Positions 17,501-26,116 of a DNA stretch of 64,000 nucleotides are shown in pieces. This DNA comes from CAVPTL01 sp963727235 (lineage in GTDB: Bacteria > Actinomycetota > Thermoleophilia > Gaiellales > JAICJC01), in NCBI GenBank assembly GCA_963727235.1, contig CAVSFZ010000010.1, positions 1-64,000 of the forward strand. Reading direction: 5' to 3'. A program made the position numbers and the translations under genes. Within the stretch, counting starts at the first letter, position 1. Each line of letters opens with the position of its first letter. The notes beneath the pieces are model-generated. The model did not search any database. It saw only the letters and a list, made by a program, of their open reading frames with translations, and had not been told where the DNA came from.

Positions 17501-17576
17501 ACTGCAACCCTCAACCGGTACTGGAAAGTATTCCAGGTCGCAAAATGGGCGGAATCCCGTTTCAGGATTCAATAAT

Positions 17577-17649
17577 GGGCGGTTAGCTCAGCTGGGAGAG
17601 CACCTGCTTTACACGCAGGGGGTCGGCGGTTCGAACCCGTCACCGCCCA
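17577..17649 (+). tRNA. tRNA-Val(UAC)
   Basis: 73 nt with a complete cloverleaf: acceptor GGGCGGT/ACCGCCC, D-arm with AGCTCAGCTGGGAGAGC, anticodon stem CCTGC/GCAGG with loop TTTACAC (anticodon TAC, reading GUA valine codons), and T-arm with GGTTCGAACCC. The 3' CCA is not encoded. A palindromic repeat starts at the next base and probably terminates transcription. Confidence 0.95.
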
Positions 17650-17678
17650 TGAATAACGGTGCCAGGCACCGTTATTCA
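17650..17678. repeat. Palindromic repeat, copy 1
   Basis: A perfect palindrome TGAATAACGGTGCC-A-GGCACCGTTATTCA that begins at the base after the tRNA-Val discriminator. Compared with the copies at 47739 and 52838 it has ACGG instead of AAGG in one arm and the matching change in the other, so symmetry was kept. It lies between tRNA-Val and the convergent lipoprotein gene and is placed to act as a bidirectional terminator. Confidence 0.9.
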
Positions 17679-17692
17679 CGAGCGGCGGTATC

Positions 17693-19216
17693 TCACTTCG
17701 GCTGCCATGAGATGTCGCCGTAGCCGGGCCACGATCGACCACCGTTCACGACAACGTAGGCCACGACTGCCGTCGAGACGAACGGTGGGAACACGGACAC
17801 CGCCCGCATCGTGAAGCCGCCGCCGACGTCACGCACGACCAGAAGCTTGCGCCCATCAGGAGACCATCCTCCGATGGCATAGCTCGGCGGGTTGTCGTCG
17901 ATAACCCTGCTCTGTGAGCCGTCGGGCCGCGACACAACAATTCCTGAGTTGGACAGGGTGGCGATCAGGCCGCCGGTGGGCGACGAAACCCCACGAAGGC
18001 CCCGAACGAAGTCATTGACCCGGGGATCGCCGGGCGCCCAGTCCGCCGGTGTGCCGTCGAGCCGGCGGACGACGACCTTTCTGCTCTTGTTCAGGTAGGC
18101 CAGCCGGGAACCGTTCGACGACCATATCGGGCAGCGCGCCCAACCGCCCGAGAGCCCCAGCACGACTCTTGGCGCGCCGATCGGGCCGTCACGTCCAACG
18201 CGGACGACGAGGATTGCCGAACCGCGGTGGGCGACCCTGGCGTACGCCAGCATGGCCCCATCCGGGGAGAAGGCTGGACAGAGGTTCCAGATGGTGCCGT
18301 TGCCCCTGCCCGCCACGAGCTTCGGCCGATCGCCCGCCCTGGTCATGAACACGTCACTGCCGTGAAGGACGTCTGTGCTTCCGCCTCTCGGTTGGCCCGC
18401 GGGAGCGCTGGAATAGGCGATCCACCGGCCGTTCGCCGCGCCCGTTTCGGGCGTCGCATCATGGAGGAACCGGATCGAGTGCACGACGTGGTCGAGCTCG
18501 GCACGGTCGTTCGCGCTCGCCGAAGGGAGATAGTTGGCGTCGACCACGAGGCGACGTCCGTGGACGTCTAGGATCCACAGCCGGTCAACCTGTCCGGGGC
18601 CCTGCTCCCAGCGGTCGGTGGCCCAGGCGAGGCCGGTCCAGCTCTCGAAGTAGCCTTTGTCGCAGCTTGCGAAGTCGATATGTTTCGGCACCGACAGGCG
18701 CAGGTACGTGCCGCGAACGCCGGCGAGAACGGCGTTCGCAGGAGCCGTGGCGTGGCGGAGCGGCTGCCGGGCAAGCGCCGCTGCCAGGCCGCCGACGGTG
18801 GTCCCCGGGTCGACCATTGCTTGCGACTTCCAGTGGCACGGCGTCCCGTAGACCTTGTCGACGTCCCAGAACGCCAGGCCCATTTGGCGCTTCGTGAGCG
18901 CAAAGCCGTGGTAGCTGCTCCACCCGCCCGGGAGCGTGACGACGATTTTGGGCAGGTGGGCGGGTCCGGTGTGGCTGGTGTCGAGGGCGACGAGGTCGAG
19001 CACCTGCCGGCCCGCTGAGAGGGCACGGTCACGGTGGTCGAGCGGAGGGGGCAGGGTTTGCGACAGCGTCGTCTTGACCGTTGTGTTCGATCCGCCAGAT
19101 GCGGGGACGCTCGTGCCCGACGCCCCGCTGCAGCCGATTGCCAGGAGCGAGGCCGCCACCATCGCGGCGGCGAAGCCCGGCGCAACGACTGCGCTTCGAA
19201 GCATTTGTCTCTTCAT
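17693..19216 (-). CDS. Lipoprotein with TolB/PD40-type beta-propeller
   Basis: 507 residues. A lipoprotein signal peptide ends in LLAIGCSG (lipobox, Cys about residue 29), followed by a Ser/Thr-rich linker. Residues about 65-250 form an unrecognised domain. The C-terminal half has PD40/WD40-like blades: NLCPAFSPDGAMLAYARVAH, RCPIWSSNGSRLAYLNKSRK, GGWSPDGRKLLVVRD. It should sit on the outer face of the cytoplasmic membrane. The gene is divergent from the membrane-anchored SARP regulator whose own C-terminus is a propeller, which makes joint function likely (inference). Start at ATG 19216. Confidence 0.75.
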   Translation of the reverse strand: MKRQMLRSAVVAPGFAAAMVAASLLAIGCSGASGTSVPASGGSNTTVKTTLSQTLPPPLDHRDRALSAGRQVLDLVALDTSHTGPAHLPKIVVTLPGGWSSYHGFALTKRQMGLAFWDVDKVYGTPCHWKSQAMVDPGTTVGGLAAALARQPLRHATAPANAVLAGVRGTYLRLSVPKHIDFASCDKGYFESWTGLAWATDRWEQGPGQVDRLWILDVHGRRLVVDANYLPSASANDRAELDHVVHSIRFLHDATPETGAANGRWIAYSSAPAGQPRGGSTDVLHGSDVFMTRAGDRPKLVAGRGNGTIWNLCPAFSPDGAMLAYARVAHRGSAILVVRVGRDGPIGAPRVVLGLSGGWARCPIWSSNGSRLAYLNKSRKVVVRRLDGTPADWAPGDPRVNDFVRGLRGVSSPTGGLIATLSNSGIVVSRPDGSQSRVIDDNPPSYAIGGWSPDGRKLLVVRDVGGGFTMRAVSVFPPFVSTAVVAYVVVNGGRSWPGYGDISWQPK

Positions 19217-19330
19217 TTCTCCTCCTCACCTGATCGTCTGTGGGCTGTCTGCCCTGCCGACAAGAAAAGGCTCGCGCGGCACGGTCACTGGGTGGTGAGG
19301 CGTGGTATGGGAGCGGTAAAAGACCCCTGT

Positions 19331-19359
19331 TTGCAAGCGGGTTGCGCGTGCGCTAGCCT
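19331..19359 (+). promoter_or_regulatory. Probable promoter of the SARP regulator gene
   Basis: TTGCAA (19331-19336) and TAGCCT (19354-19359) with a 17-bp spacer. Transcription would begin a few bases before the GTG at 19370, giving an almost leaderless message. The same -35 hexamer with a 17-bp spacer is seen at 2195-2223. Confidence 0.4.
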
Positions 19360-19369
19360 CGGTTTCACG

Positions 19370-21208
19370 GTGGCGTTTAGCTTCCGCATCCTCGGGCCGC
19401 TCGACGTTCACGAAGACGGGACCTCGCTGAGCTTGGGGAGCGGCCGTCAACGTGCCCTGCTCGCACTCCTGCTCGTGCACGCGAACGAGCTCGTCTCCTC
19501 GGATCGCCTGATCGAGGAGTTGTGGTCAGGTCGGCCACCGCCCACCGCGCAGAAGGCGCTCCAGGGGTACGTGTCGCAGCTTCGTCGCTCTCTGACCGCC
19601 GACACCATCCTGACCAGAGGCTCGGGCTACGTGCTGGTGGCGACCGACACCGACGCCAAGGAGTTCGAGCGCCTGATCAGGGTCGCTTCGGAGCAGGACG
19701 CGGGCGAGGCGATCCGGACGTTGGAACGGGCGATGGCGCTGTGGCGGGGACGCGCGTTCGAGGAGTTCGAGTATGAGGAGTGGGCCCAGCTCGAGATCGC
19801 CCGGTTGGAGGAGCTCCGCCTCGCCGCGACCGAGCAGCGGATCGGGGCGGAGCTGGAGCTTGGTCACCACGCGGAGCTTGTGCCAGAACTCGAGAAACTC
19901 GTCGCTGAGCACCCGCTTCGCGAACAGCTTCGCGGCGAGCTGATGGTCGCGCTCTACCGCTCCGGCCGCCACGCAGACGCACTCGACGTGTACAGACGCG
20001 GCCGGCAGGTGCTGCACGACGATCTCGGTCTCGAGCCCAGCCCATTCCTCGCCGACCTGGAACGGCAGATTCTCACCCACGACCCGGCACTCGCGACACC
20101 GGGGCGCTCCCGTCCTGCGGTAGGCCCGGGTACTGAGAGCATTGAGGAGCCGCGCCGGCGGCGCCGGCGCCGTTCGGTGCTTGCCGCCGTGATAGCCGCC
20201 TCGATCGCTGTTGCAGCGGCGATCGCCTTCGTGGTCGGCGGAGGGGCAACCCACAAGCTGCTGCCGAACAGCCTCGTCAGGATCGACCCGAAGACGCTGA
20301 AGGCGACCGAGGTCGCACAGGTGGGCGACGCACCCGACCTGGTGATCTCATCCGGCGGCTACCTCTGGGTCACGAACAACATCCTCCGCGATACCCCGTC
20401 GGGGGACATCGTCAACGGTGGCGATCGCACGCTGACACGGGTCGACCCGTCGACGGGCGAAGAGGTTGCCGTCGGTGGAGGGCTGGCTCCGTGCGGGCTG
20501 ACCGCTGATCCGTCCGGCGACGTCTGGGTGGTCAACTGTTACCCGCCGAACAGCGCACACGACAGCGTGGTGCGAGTCGACGCCAACACGCGCGACTTCA
20601 ACGCAACATGGAACGTTCCAGGAGGCCCGGGCTTCTACCGGGGGCGTGCCTACGGCGGCGGCTCGCTGTGGGTATCCGGCGGCGGCGACCAGAGCAGAGA
20701 CATGCTCACGCAGGTGGATCCGCAATCAGGTGCCGAGCAGACCACCCATCTTGGGCGGTACACGGGAGGACTGGCGTGGTCCGAGGGATACGGCGACCTT
20801 TGGATCGTGAACTTCGACAGCGGAAGCCTCATGCGACTGCACCCAGCAACGGGAGCCGCCAAGACCTTCGAAGGAGTTGCTGTCAATCCCGACTCCCCTG
20901 TGGTCGCAGGTGATGTCGTGTGGGTCGGAGACTGGTCCAAGCCACAAGTGGTGCGCGTCTCCGCGGTGGGGCCCGTCCGTCCCGAATCGATCGCTCTCCC
21001 GGTGCACACGACCGGGTGCCCCACCATCTCCTGTGTCTGGACGGTCGCCGCCGGCGCAGGTGCCATCTGGGCGACAACGCCTGAAGACCACGCGCTCTGG
21101 CGCATCAATCCGAACACGAACGCCGTGAAACGAATCCCACTCGCGTACCGGCCGACCGGAGTGACGGCCGACGCGAACGACGTTTGGGTGACGGTGCGAG
21201 GAAAGTGA
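19370..21208 (+). CDS. Membrane-anchored SARP/BTAD regulator with extracytoplasmic propeller
   Basis: 612 residues from GTG 19370, chosen because the DNA-binding domain begins at once (FRILGPLDVHEDG). Residues 1-95 form an OmpR-like winged helix (LVSSDRLIEELWSGRPPPTA, LQGYVSQLRRSL). Residues about 98-245 are a bacterial transcriptional activator domain (TPR-like; HPLREQLRGELMVALYRSGR, DALDVYRRGRQVLHDDLGLE). A run of seven arginines (262-268) precedes one transmembrane helix (269-292). Residues 298-612 are a YVTN/Vgb-like propeller (SGGYLWVTNN, DPSGDVWVVN, GGSLWVSGGG, GDVVWVGDWS, DANDVWVTVRG). The positive-inside rule puts the DNA-binding part in the cytoplasm and the propeller outside, as in ToxR/CadC one-component sensors. 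Confidence 0.85.
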   Translation: MAFSFRILGPLDVHEDGTSLSLGSGRQRALLALLLVHANELVSSDRLIEELWSGRPPPTAQKALQGYVSQLRRSLTADTILTRGSGYVLVATDTDAKEFERLIRVASEQDAGEAIRTLERAMALWRGRAFEEFEYEEWAQLEIARLEELRLAATEQRIGAELELGHHAELVPELEKLVAEHPLREQLRGELMVALYRSGRHADALDVYRRGRQVLHDDLGLEPSPFLADLERQILTHDPALATPGRSRPAVGPGTESIEEPRRRRRRRSVLAAVIAASIAVAAAIAFVVGGGATHKLLPNSLVRIDPKTLKATEVAQVGDAPDLVISSGGYLWVTNNILRDTPSGDIVNGGDRTLTRVDPSTGEEVAVGGGLAPCGLTADPSGDVWVVNCYPPNSAHDSVVRVDANTRDFNATWNVPGGPGFYRGRAYGGGSLWVSGGGDQSRDMLTQVDPQSGAEQTTHLGRYTGGLAWSEGYGDLWIVNFDSGSLMRLHPATGAAKTFEGVAVNPDSPVVAGDVVWVGDWSKPQVVRVSAVGPVRPESIALPVHTTGCPTISCVWTVAAGAGAIWATTPEDHALWRINPNTNAVKRIPLAYRPTGVTADANDVWVTVRGK

Positions 21209-21329
21209 CTATCGCAAGGTCAGGAACCTGCCGGCTATGGCTCGGCGTTTCGCCTGCTGGGGTTTCCCGGACGGTTGATCGGTGTCCTCGCCGATACACC
21301 CGGCCTTCCGTGGGCTTACTGTGAGTTGC

Positions 21330-22085
21330 ATGGTCTTTGGTCATCTCGCAACACCGAATGCAGGTCAGCTTGCGTTGATTGTCGTGTTGCTGTCCAGTGG
21401 GTGCGGGGGAGTTGGCGCCGCCTCGCACGGGTCGAGCCAGTCGCCTCGTTCCACTGGCTCCGGGCCAACAGTCAGCCAGCCGCCGCCAACGACGATCGCG
21501 CCGCAACCTCGGTTCTCGGCGGTCGTGGCCGGGATCAGGCCCGCCCACCGCGCCGCGATGATCCACACCGGCTCCTGGCGCCCGGGCTGTCCGGTCGCGA
21601 TCAGCGATCTGCGCGTGCTCCGAATCGGCTACTGGGGATTCGACGCGCATCCACACACAGGCACGCTGGTGGTTAACCAACGGGCGGTCAAGCCCCTGGT
21701 CAACGCGCTCAGAGAGCTGTGGCGCGCGCGCTTCCCGATCAGACAGATGACGCCTGTCGAAGCCTATGGCGCCAGCGACGAGCGGTCGATGAGGGCCGAC
21801 AACACGTCTGCTTTCAACTGTCGCGGTGTACCCGGCTCCACCGTGTGGTCACAACACGCCTACGGGCTCGCGATCGACATCAACCCGCTCGAAAACCCGG
21901 AGGTACGCAACGGGGTCGTTGACCCTCCAACCGCCGCCCGCTATGCCGACCGACGATTGCACGCGACCGGGATGATCCATCCCGCCGACGCGGCCGTGCG
22001 GGCGTTCACGGCCATCGGCTGGGGGTGGGGCGGCAACTGGCACTCGCTGAAAGACTGGCAGCACTTCTCGGCAAACGGTCTCTAA
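21330..22085 (+). CDS. M15-family D,D-peptidase-like lipoprotein
   Basis: 251 residues from ATG 21330 (GTG 21282 and GTG 21321 are in-frame alternatives). The N-terminus ends in LLSSGCGG, a lipobox, followed by a Ser/Pro/Thr linker. The catalytic domain has STVWSQHAYGLAIDINPLEN, i.e. the SxHxxGxAxD zinc motif, and ends with WHSLKDWQHFS carrying the third zinc ligand His. These are features of VanY/M15C D-alanyl-D-alanine carboxypeptidases or endolysin-like L,D enzymes acting on peptidoglycan. Probably a membrane-tethered cell-wall hydrolase. It follows the SARP gene by about 120 bp on the same strand. Confidence 0.8.
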   Translation: MVFGHLATPNAGQLALIVVLLSSGCGGVGAASHGSSQSPRSTGSGPTVSQPPPTTIAPQPRFSAVVAGIRPAHRAAMIHTGSWRPGCPVAISDLRVLRIGYWGFDAHPHTGTLVVNQRAVKPLVNALRELWRARFPIRQMTPVEAYGASDERSMRADNTSAFNCRGVPGSTVWSQHAYGLAIDINPLENPEVRNGVVDPPTAARYADRRLHATGMIHPADAAVRAFTAIGWGWGGNWHSLKDWQHFSANGL

Positions 22086-22163
22086 CGACGGGCGCCAAGC
22101 CAGGTCAATGCCCAGGCCGGACCGCGGGCGGGTCTCGCCTTGCCTTTGACCACTTGGATGAGG

Positions 22164-23471
22164 CTATCCCGCGCTCCATTCTGCGTGCGTGACCTGAGGC
22201 TGGTCAGTGTCCGGGGCAGAGCGCTGAATGGAACGCCCTTGTGAGGGGCCTGAACTTTGGGCGGGGGGCATCCACAGCGTCACTGAGCTGGGCTGAAGCG
22301 TGGTCGTGATCGCGCTCAGCAGTTCTCCCCGGAGCGCGTCCAAGTCGATCTGCTCCCGCATCCGTTGGTTGAACTGGTCAGCGATCCGCGTGGTGTCGTA
22401 GCGGTCGCGGTAGAAGCGATGGTCGACGACGTGCTGGATCCGCCGCCGGAGCGGCTGAAACGCGGCTGCCACCCCCAGCGTCGAGAGCGTCACCACCATC
22501 GCGCCCGATTCACCCGCCACGGTGCGGAGCACTTCGCTCAGGACCGCCACCCCGCCGATGTACACCACCGAGAGCGCCGCGACGAGCACGGTGTAAACGA
22601 GCGTCTTTCGGATGATCACGTCGATCTCGTACAGCCGGTAGCGGAGGATCGCGATCCCCATGGCAATGGGGACTCCCGCAATCGCGGCGCTGGTCACCAC
22701 AAGTTCGATGTCCGCCACCAAGCCCGCGTAGAGCTGCGAGAGATACATCACCGTCCACTGCGTCCAGACCACCCCCAGCACGGCGGCTGCATAGCTGACC
22801 CACTTCATCTGTTGGCGGGTGGCTCCGCTCGAGCGGCGCAGCCGCACAACGGTTGCTGTCCCTGCGGCTGCGAACAGCACCAACGTCACGATCCACCCTG
22901 ACACCTGAAGCGCGTTCAGTGCCCAGCGTGTCTCCCCGACACCGATCGGGTTCTCCACGGCGATGTTGGAGTCCATCGATCCCGGCAGCAGCCCCAGCCC
23001 GATCAGCAGACACGCACAGCCGACACCCGAGAGCCAAACCACCGGCCGCCAGCGCGGCCCCGGCAGCCTCCCGTCAGGAAACACGAGCAGCGCCAGCGAG
23101 ATCAGGATCAGAAAGAGCGTTGACGGCGTCTGGGCAATCCAGAGCGCCAGCGTGCCGCCCGGCGCATGGCGTGGTGCCAGCGCCCAGTTCGCGTACTCAA
23201 ACATCAGCGACGACACCGCCAGCACAAGGCCCCCCGCAAGCAGCAGCCAACCCACCACGTTCCCCGGCTTGCGCACCGCGATCAGCGCACCCACGGTCGC
23301 ATACGCCGCGGCCCACACCGAGAACACGATGTCGTGGCCAACCGGCGGAGTAAGACCAGCATTCGCGTGCTGCTGGTTGACCACGTTCAGTACCAACCCA
23401 GCCGCGATCGCGGTCGTGGCCACCCACCACACGACCTGAGCCCCACGTGCGACCTGCCGGGAGTTCTCCAC
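22164..23471 (-). CDS. Sensor-like multi-pass membrane protein lacking a kinase domain
   Basis: 435 residues from GTG 23471, 6 nt behind a TACCCT box (leaderless). About nine hydrophobic segments are followed by RYRLYEIDVIIRKTLVYTVL and, after further segments, FQPLRRRIQHVVDHRFYRDR, DTTRIADQFNQRMREQIDLD and TTTLQPSSVTLWM. This is the input module of a large group of actinobacterial sensor histidine kinases, but the protein stops where the GAF/kinase part would start. No histidine-kinase gene is next to it. It may signal through an unlinked partner or be a truncated derivative. Confidence 0.7.
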   Translation of the reverse strand: MENSRQVARGAQVVWWVATTAIAAGLVLNVVNQQHANAGLTPPVGHDIVFSVWAAAYATVGALIAVRKPGNVVGWLLLAGGLVLAVSSLMFEYANWALAPRHAPGGTLALWIAQTPSTLFLILISLALLVFPDGRLPGPRWRPVVWLSGVGCACLLIGLGLLPGSMDSNIAVENPIGVGETRWALNALQVSGWIVTLVLFAAAGTATVVRLRRSSGATRQQMKWVSYAAAVLGVVWTQWTVMYLSQLYAGLVADIELVVTSAAIAGVPIAMGIAILRYRLYEIDVIIRKTLVYTVLVAALSVVYIGGVAVLSEVLRTVAGESGAMVVTLSTLGVAAAFQPLRRRIQHVVDHRFYRDRYDTTRIADQFNQRMREQIDLDALRGELLSAITTTLQPSSVTLWMPPAQSSGPSQGRSIQRSAPDTDQPQVTHAEWSAG

Positions 23472-23543
23472 GGCACCAGGGTACGCCCTGCGAAGTTACG
23501 AGACCGTTACGAGAGCCGAGCCAGGTATTGGCCCGCGGCGCCC

Positions 23544-23627
23544 CTAGGCTCGGCGGCCGGCCATGTTGCGCCAAATGAACAGCGCCACTGCGATGATCAG
23601 GAGTACGATCAGGATCGTCCAGAGCAT
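23544..23627 (-). CDS. 27-residue membrane peptide
   Basis: ATG 23627 gives MLWTILIVLLIIAVALFIWR followed by NMAGRRA and a stop. It is one transmembrane helix with a basic tail, preceded at the ideal distance by a very strong Shine-Dalgarno (GAAGGAGG). Codon use and the ribosome site argue for a real small protein, resembling one-helix stress or membrane-modulating peptides. Function unknown. The next gene on this strand, 87 bp upstream, encodes another small membrane-associated protein. Confidence 0.7.
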   Translation of the reverse strand: MLWTILIVLLIIAVALFIWRNMAGRRA

Positions 23628-23713
23628 GGTTTCCTCCTTCGGGCTTGTGCGTTTGGATTGCTGTTCACCGACCGCCTCAGGCGCCAGGTGCAGCGATCTC
23701 TGAGTGCTTCTCG

Positions 23714-24157
23714 CTATCCGATTCGCTCGCGGAGTTCCTCCACCGACTCGTCGGCGGCTCCTTCGACCACCGTCTCGCTTTCATGGATGCGAGTCTCCAC
23801 GTCTTCGGCTGAGCCATCGCTCGCAGGCACGCCACTTGTGATCCACGGACTCTGTTTGCGTCGCCGCCAAACGACGATGACAGCCGGCGCTGCGAGCAGT
23901 GCGCCGAGCAGCCACAGCGACTTCCGGGAGCGGTGGGGCTGGGGCGTCATCCGCGCCTGTGCAGCACTTCCACGTGCGAGGGCGACGCCGAGTTCATCGC
24001 GAATCCGCGGGTCGACCAATCCCGGGCGACCGGCGCGCCGTGCCGCCTTGTAGGCGGCCGCGAGCGCGAAGACCAACTCGCGCAGCTCTTGTTGGGCCTC
24101 TCGATCGTTCGCTATCTGGCCTGCAGCGTAGGCGATCTTTCTTTTGGTACTCGTCAT
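23714..24157 (-). CDS. Single-pass membrane protein of unknown function
   Basis: 147 residues. The cytoplasmic-looking N-terminal half (MTSTKRKIAYAAGQIANDRE, then ELVFALAAAYKAARRAGRPG) is helical and basic. One hydrophobic segment (about residues 80-96, LWLLGALLAAPAVIVVW) is followed by an acidic tail (VETRIHESETVVEGAADESV). No recognised domain. Lies upstream of the 27-residue membrane peptide on the same strand and downstream of the DUF6458-like gene, suggesting a group of small envelope proteins. Confidence 0.6.
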   Translation of the reverse strand: MTSTKRKIAYAAGQIANDREAQQELRELVFALAAAYKAARRAGRPGLVDPRIRDELGVALARGSAAQARMTPQPHRSRKSLWLLGALLAAPAVIVVWRRRKQSPWITSGVPASDGSAEDVETRIHESETVVEGAADESVEELRERIG

Positions 24158-24270
24158 GGAACCCCTCAGGTTGCGGTGTGTTCACAGAGGAAGCGTTCCC
24201 CATCGCCCGCAGTGCCAACCATCTCTGCGGACTGCAACTCAACCCCGGGCCTCGCTACCTGGGCTTGAGC

Positions 24271-24480
24271 CTACGGCTCGATGACCGCCGAAGAGTCGCG
24301 TCGCCCGGCGGTGGCCATCCAAATCAATGCCATCACGAGTCCAACCACACCAACTGCCATCAGAATGTCGCCGAGGATGTTCCAGTTGACAGCCGTACCG
24401 GCCACGTGCCGAGCCGGCTCCACGGCGAACCGCAGAATGGCGCCGACCGCAAGCAAAACGATAGATGTTGCAAAGCTCAT
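24271..24480 (-). CDS. Small two-helix membrane protein (DUF6458-like)
   Basis: 69 residues from ATG 24480, 8 nt behind GGAGGTGAT. The sequence MSFATSIVLLAVGAILRFAV, a short loop with VNWNILGDILMAVGVVGLVM and a charged end matches small actinobacterial proteins annotated DUF6458 (two membrane helices, GxIxxFAV motif). Function unknown. A longer frame to 24681 is not supported because the Shine-Dalgarno fixes the start. Confidence 0.75.
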   Translation of the reverse strand: MSFATSIVLLAVGAILRFAVEPARHVAGTAVNWNILGDILMAVGVVGLVMALIWMATAGRRDSSAVIEP

Positions 24481-24616
24481 AGTGTGTATCACCTCCGCTG
24501 CAGTTGTACCCTCGAGCACCGCTCTCGAAACCTGACTGCGCGGTGACCGGGGTTGGGGTTCAGCGCCGCCGGGTACTGGTTGACCATGAGATTCGCCACG
24601 GAAGAAGCTTGACGTC

Positions 24617-26068
24617 GTGAGTGGAGTGCGCCTGTCCGCGGCGGCGCGGAGCGTGGATCGGGGTATCGGAGACGTGGTCACAGCCGCAGTGAGGGCTCAC
24701 CATCGGCGCCGTCTGGAGCGTCTTGGCAAACCGGCGTTGGACGCGCCCGCCGGTGACTGGGCCGAGGACGCCGCGCCCCCGCGCGCGGGTAATCGGGTGG
24801 AGGTTCTGATCGACGGCGAGTCCGCGCTGCGGCGGATGGTCGAGGCGATCAATGCAGCCACGTCGTCGGTGTATGTCAGTGGCTGGTTCTTGTCGCCGGA
24901 GTTCGTGATGGACGGCGGGTTACATCCGGTGGTGGTACGAGATCTGCTGGCCGACGCGGCGCGGCGGGTTGATGTGCGGGTGCTTTTGTGGGCCGGCGCA
25001 CCAGTGCCGTTGTTCCGCCCGTCCCGGCGGATGGCGCGCGCGGTGCGCGATGAGTTGGCTCGTGTGGGCGTGCGCTGCGTGCTTGATCAGCGGGAGCGAC
25101 CGCTTCACTGCCATCACGAGAAGACGATCGTGATTGACGGGCGGGTGGCGTTTGTGGGCGGTATCGACATGACCGGTCTGGCCGGTGACCGGCGGGACTC
25201 CCCGCAGCATCCATCCCGAGCGGCGGTGGGTTGGCACGATGCGGCGTTGATGGTCGAAGGGCCGGTCGTGTCCGATGTCGAAGCCCATTTTGCGCTCCGG
25301 TGGCGCGGCGTGACGAACGAGCGGATACCGGTCTCTCCACCGCCGCCAGAGAGTGGCTCCTCCAACGTGCAGTTGATCCGAACGGTGCCGGAGCGGCGGT
25401 ATCCGGGTCTGGACAGGGGATCATTCGGGATACTCGAGACGTACGTCCGGGCAATCCGCTCAGCTCGCGAATTGATCTACCTCGAGTCGCAGTACCTCTG
25501 GTCGCCCGAGATCGTGCAGTTGCTGGCGGCCAAGCTGCGAAACCCTCCGACAGACCGGTTCCGCATGCTGCTGGTGCTGCCGGGCAAGCCCTATGGCGGG
25601 GCCGACGACACCCGGGGCGCGCTGGCGGAGTTGGTCACCGCCGACGGTGGGGCGGGCCGTGTGCTGGCGTGCTCGCTGTACGCCCCGGCCGGGCCGGTCG
25701 CCGATCTGATCTACGTGCATGCCAAACTCGCGGTGATCGACGACAGGATACTGATCGTCGGCTCGGCCAATCTGAACGATCACTCGATGTTCAACGACAC
25801 CGAGGCGGCGTTGGTCACCGACGACGCGGAGCTGGCACGGGATACGCGGCACCGACTGTGGGCCGAGCACCTCGAGTGCCCACGCGATGAGGTCACCGGC
25901 ACCCCGTCGGCCCTCATCGACGAACGCTGGCGGCCGCGCGCCGAGCAGCAGTACCAGCTGCGCCGCGAAGGCCTCCCCATGACCCAACGAATCAGCCGTC
26001 TCGACCACGTCTCGCGGAGCACGTCCCGGATCCTCGGACCGGTGCAGGGCTTACTCGTGGATGGGTAG
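24617..26068 (+). CDS. Phospholipase D-family protein (cardiolipin synthase-like)
   Basis: 483 residues with two HKD half-sites: HCHHEKTIVIDGRVAFVGGI (His167, Lys169) and VHAKLAVIDDRILIVGSAN (His368, Lys370). Both end in the expected GGID or GSANLND. This is the arrangement of phosphatidyl-transfer PLD enzymes such as cardiolipin synthases, but no N-terminal membrane helices are present, so it may be a soluble PLD-like hydrolase or transferase acting at the membrane surface. Start GTG 24617. Divergent from the small membrane protein at 24271 and followed after about 50 bp by the MMPL transporter gene. Confidence 0.85.
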   Translation: MSGVRLSAAARSVDRGIGDVVTAAVRAHHRRRLERLGKPALDAPAGDWAEDAAPPRAGNRVEVLIDGESALRRMVEAINAATSSVYVSGWFLSPEFVMDGGLHPVVVRDLLADAARRVDVRVLLWAGAPVPLFRPSRRMARAVRDELARVGVRCVLDQRERPLHCHHEKTIVIDGRVAFVGGIDMTGLAGDRRDSPQHPSRAAVGWHDAALMVEGPVVSDVEAHFALRWRGVTNERIPVSPPPPESGSSNVQLIRTVPERRYPGLDRGSFGILETYVRAIRSARELIYLESQYLWSPEIVQLLAAKLRNPPTDRFRMLLVLPGKPYGGADDTRGALAELVTADGGAGRVLACSLYAPAGPVADLIYVHAKLAVIDDRILIVGSANLNDHSMFNDTEAALVTDDAELARDTRHRLWAEHLECPRDEVTGTPSALIDERWRPRAEQQYQLRREGLPMTQRISRLDHVSRSTSRILGPVQGLLVDG

Positions 26069-26116
26069 CGCATACGGCGACGTTTGCGCCCGGAGGTTGT
26101 GGTGTACCTAACCACC

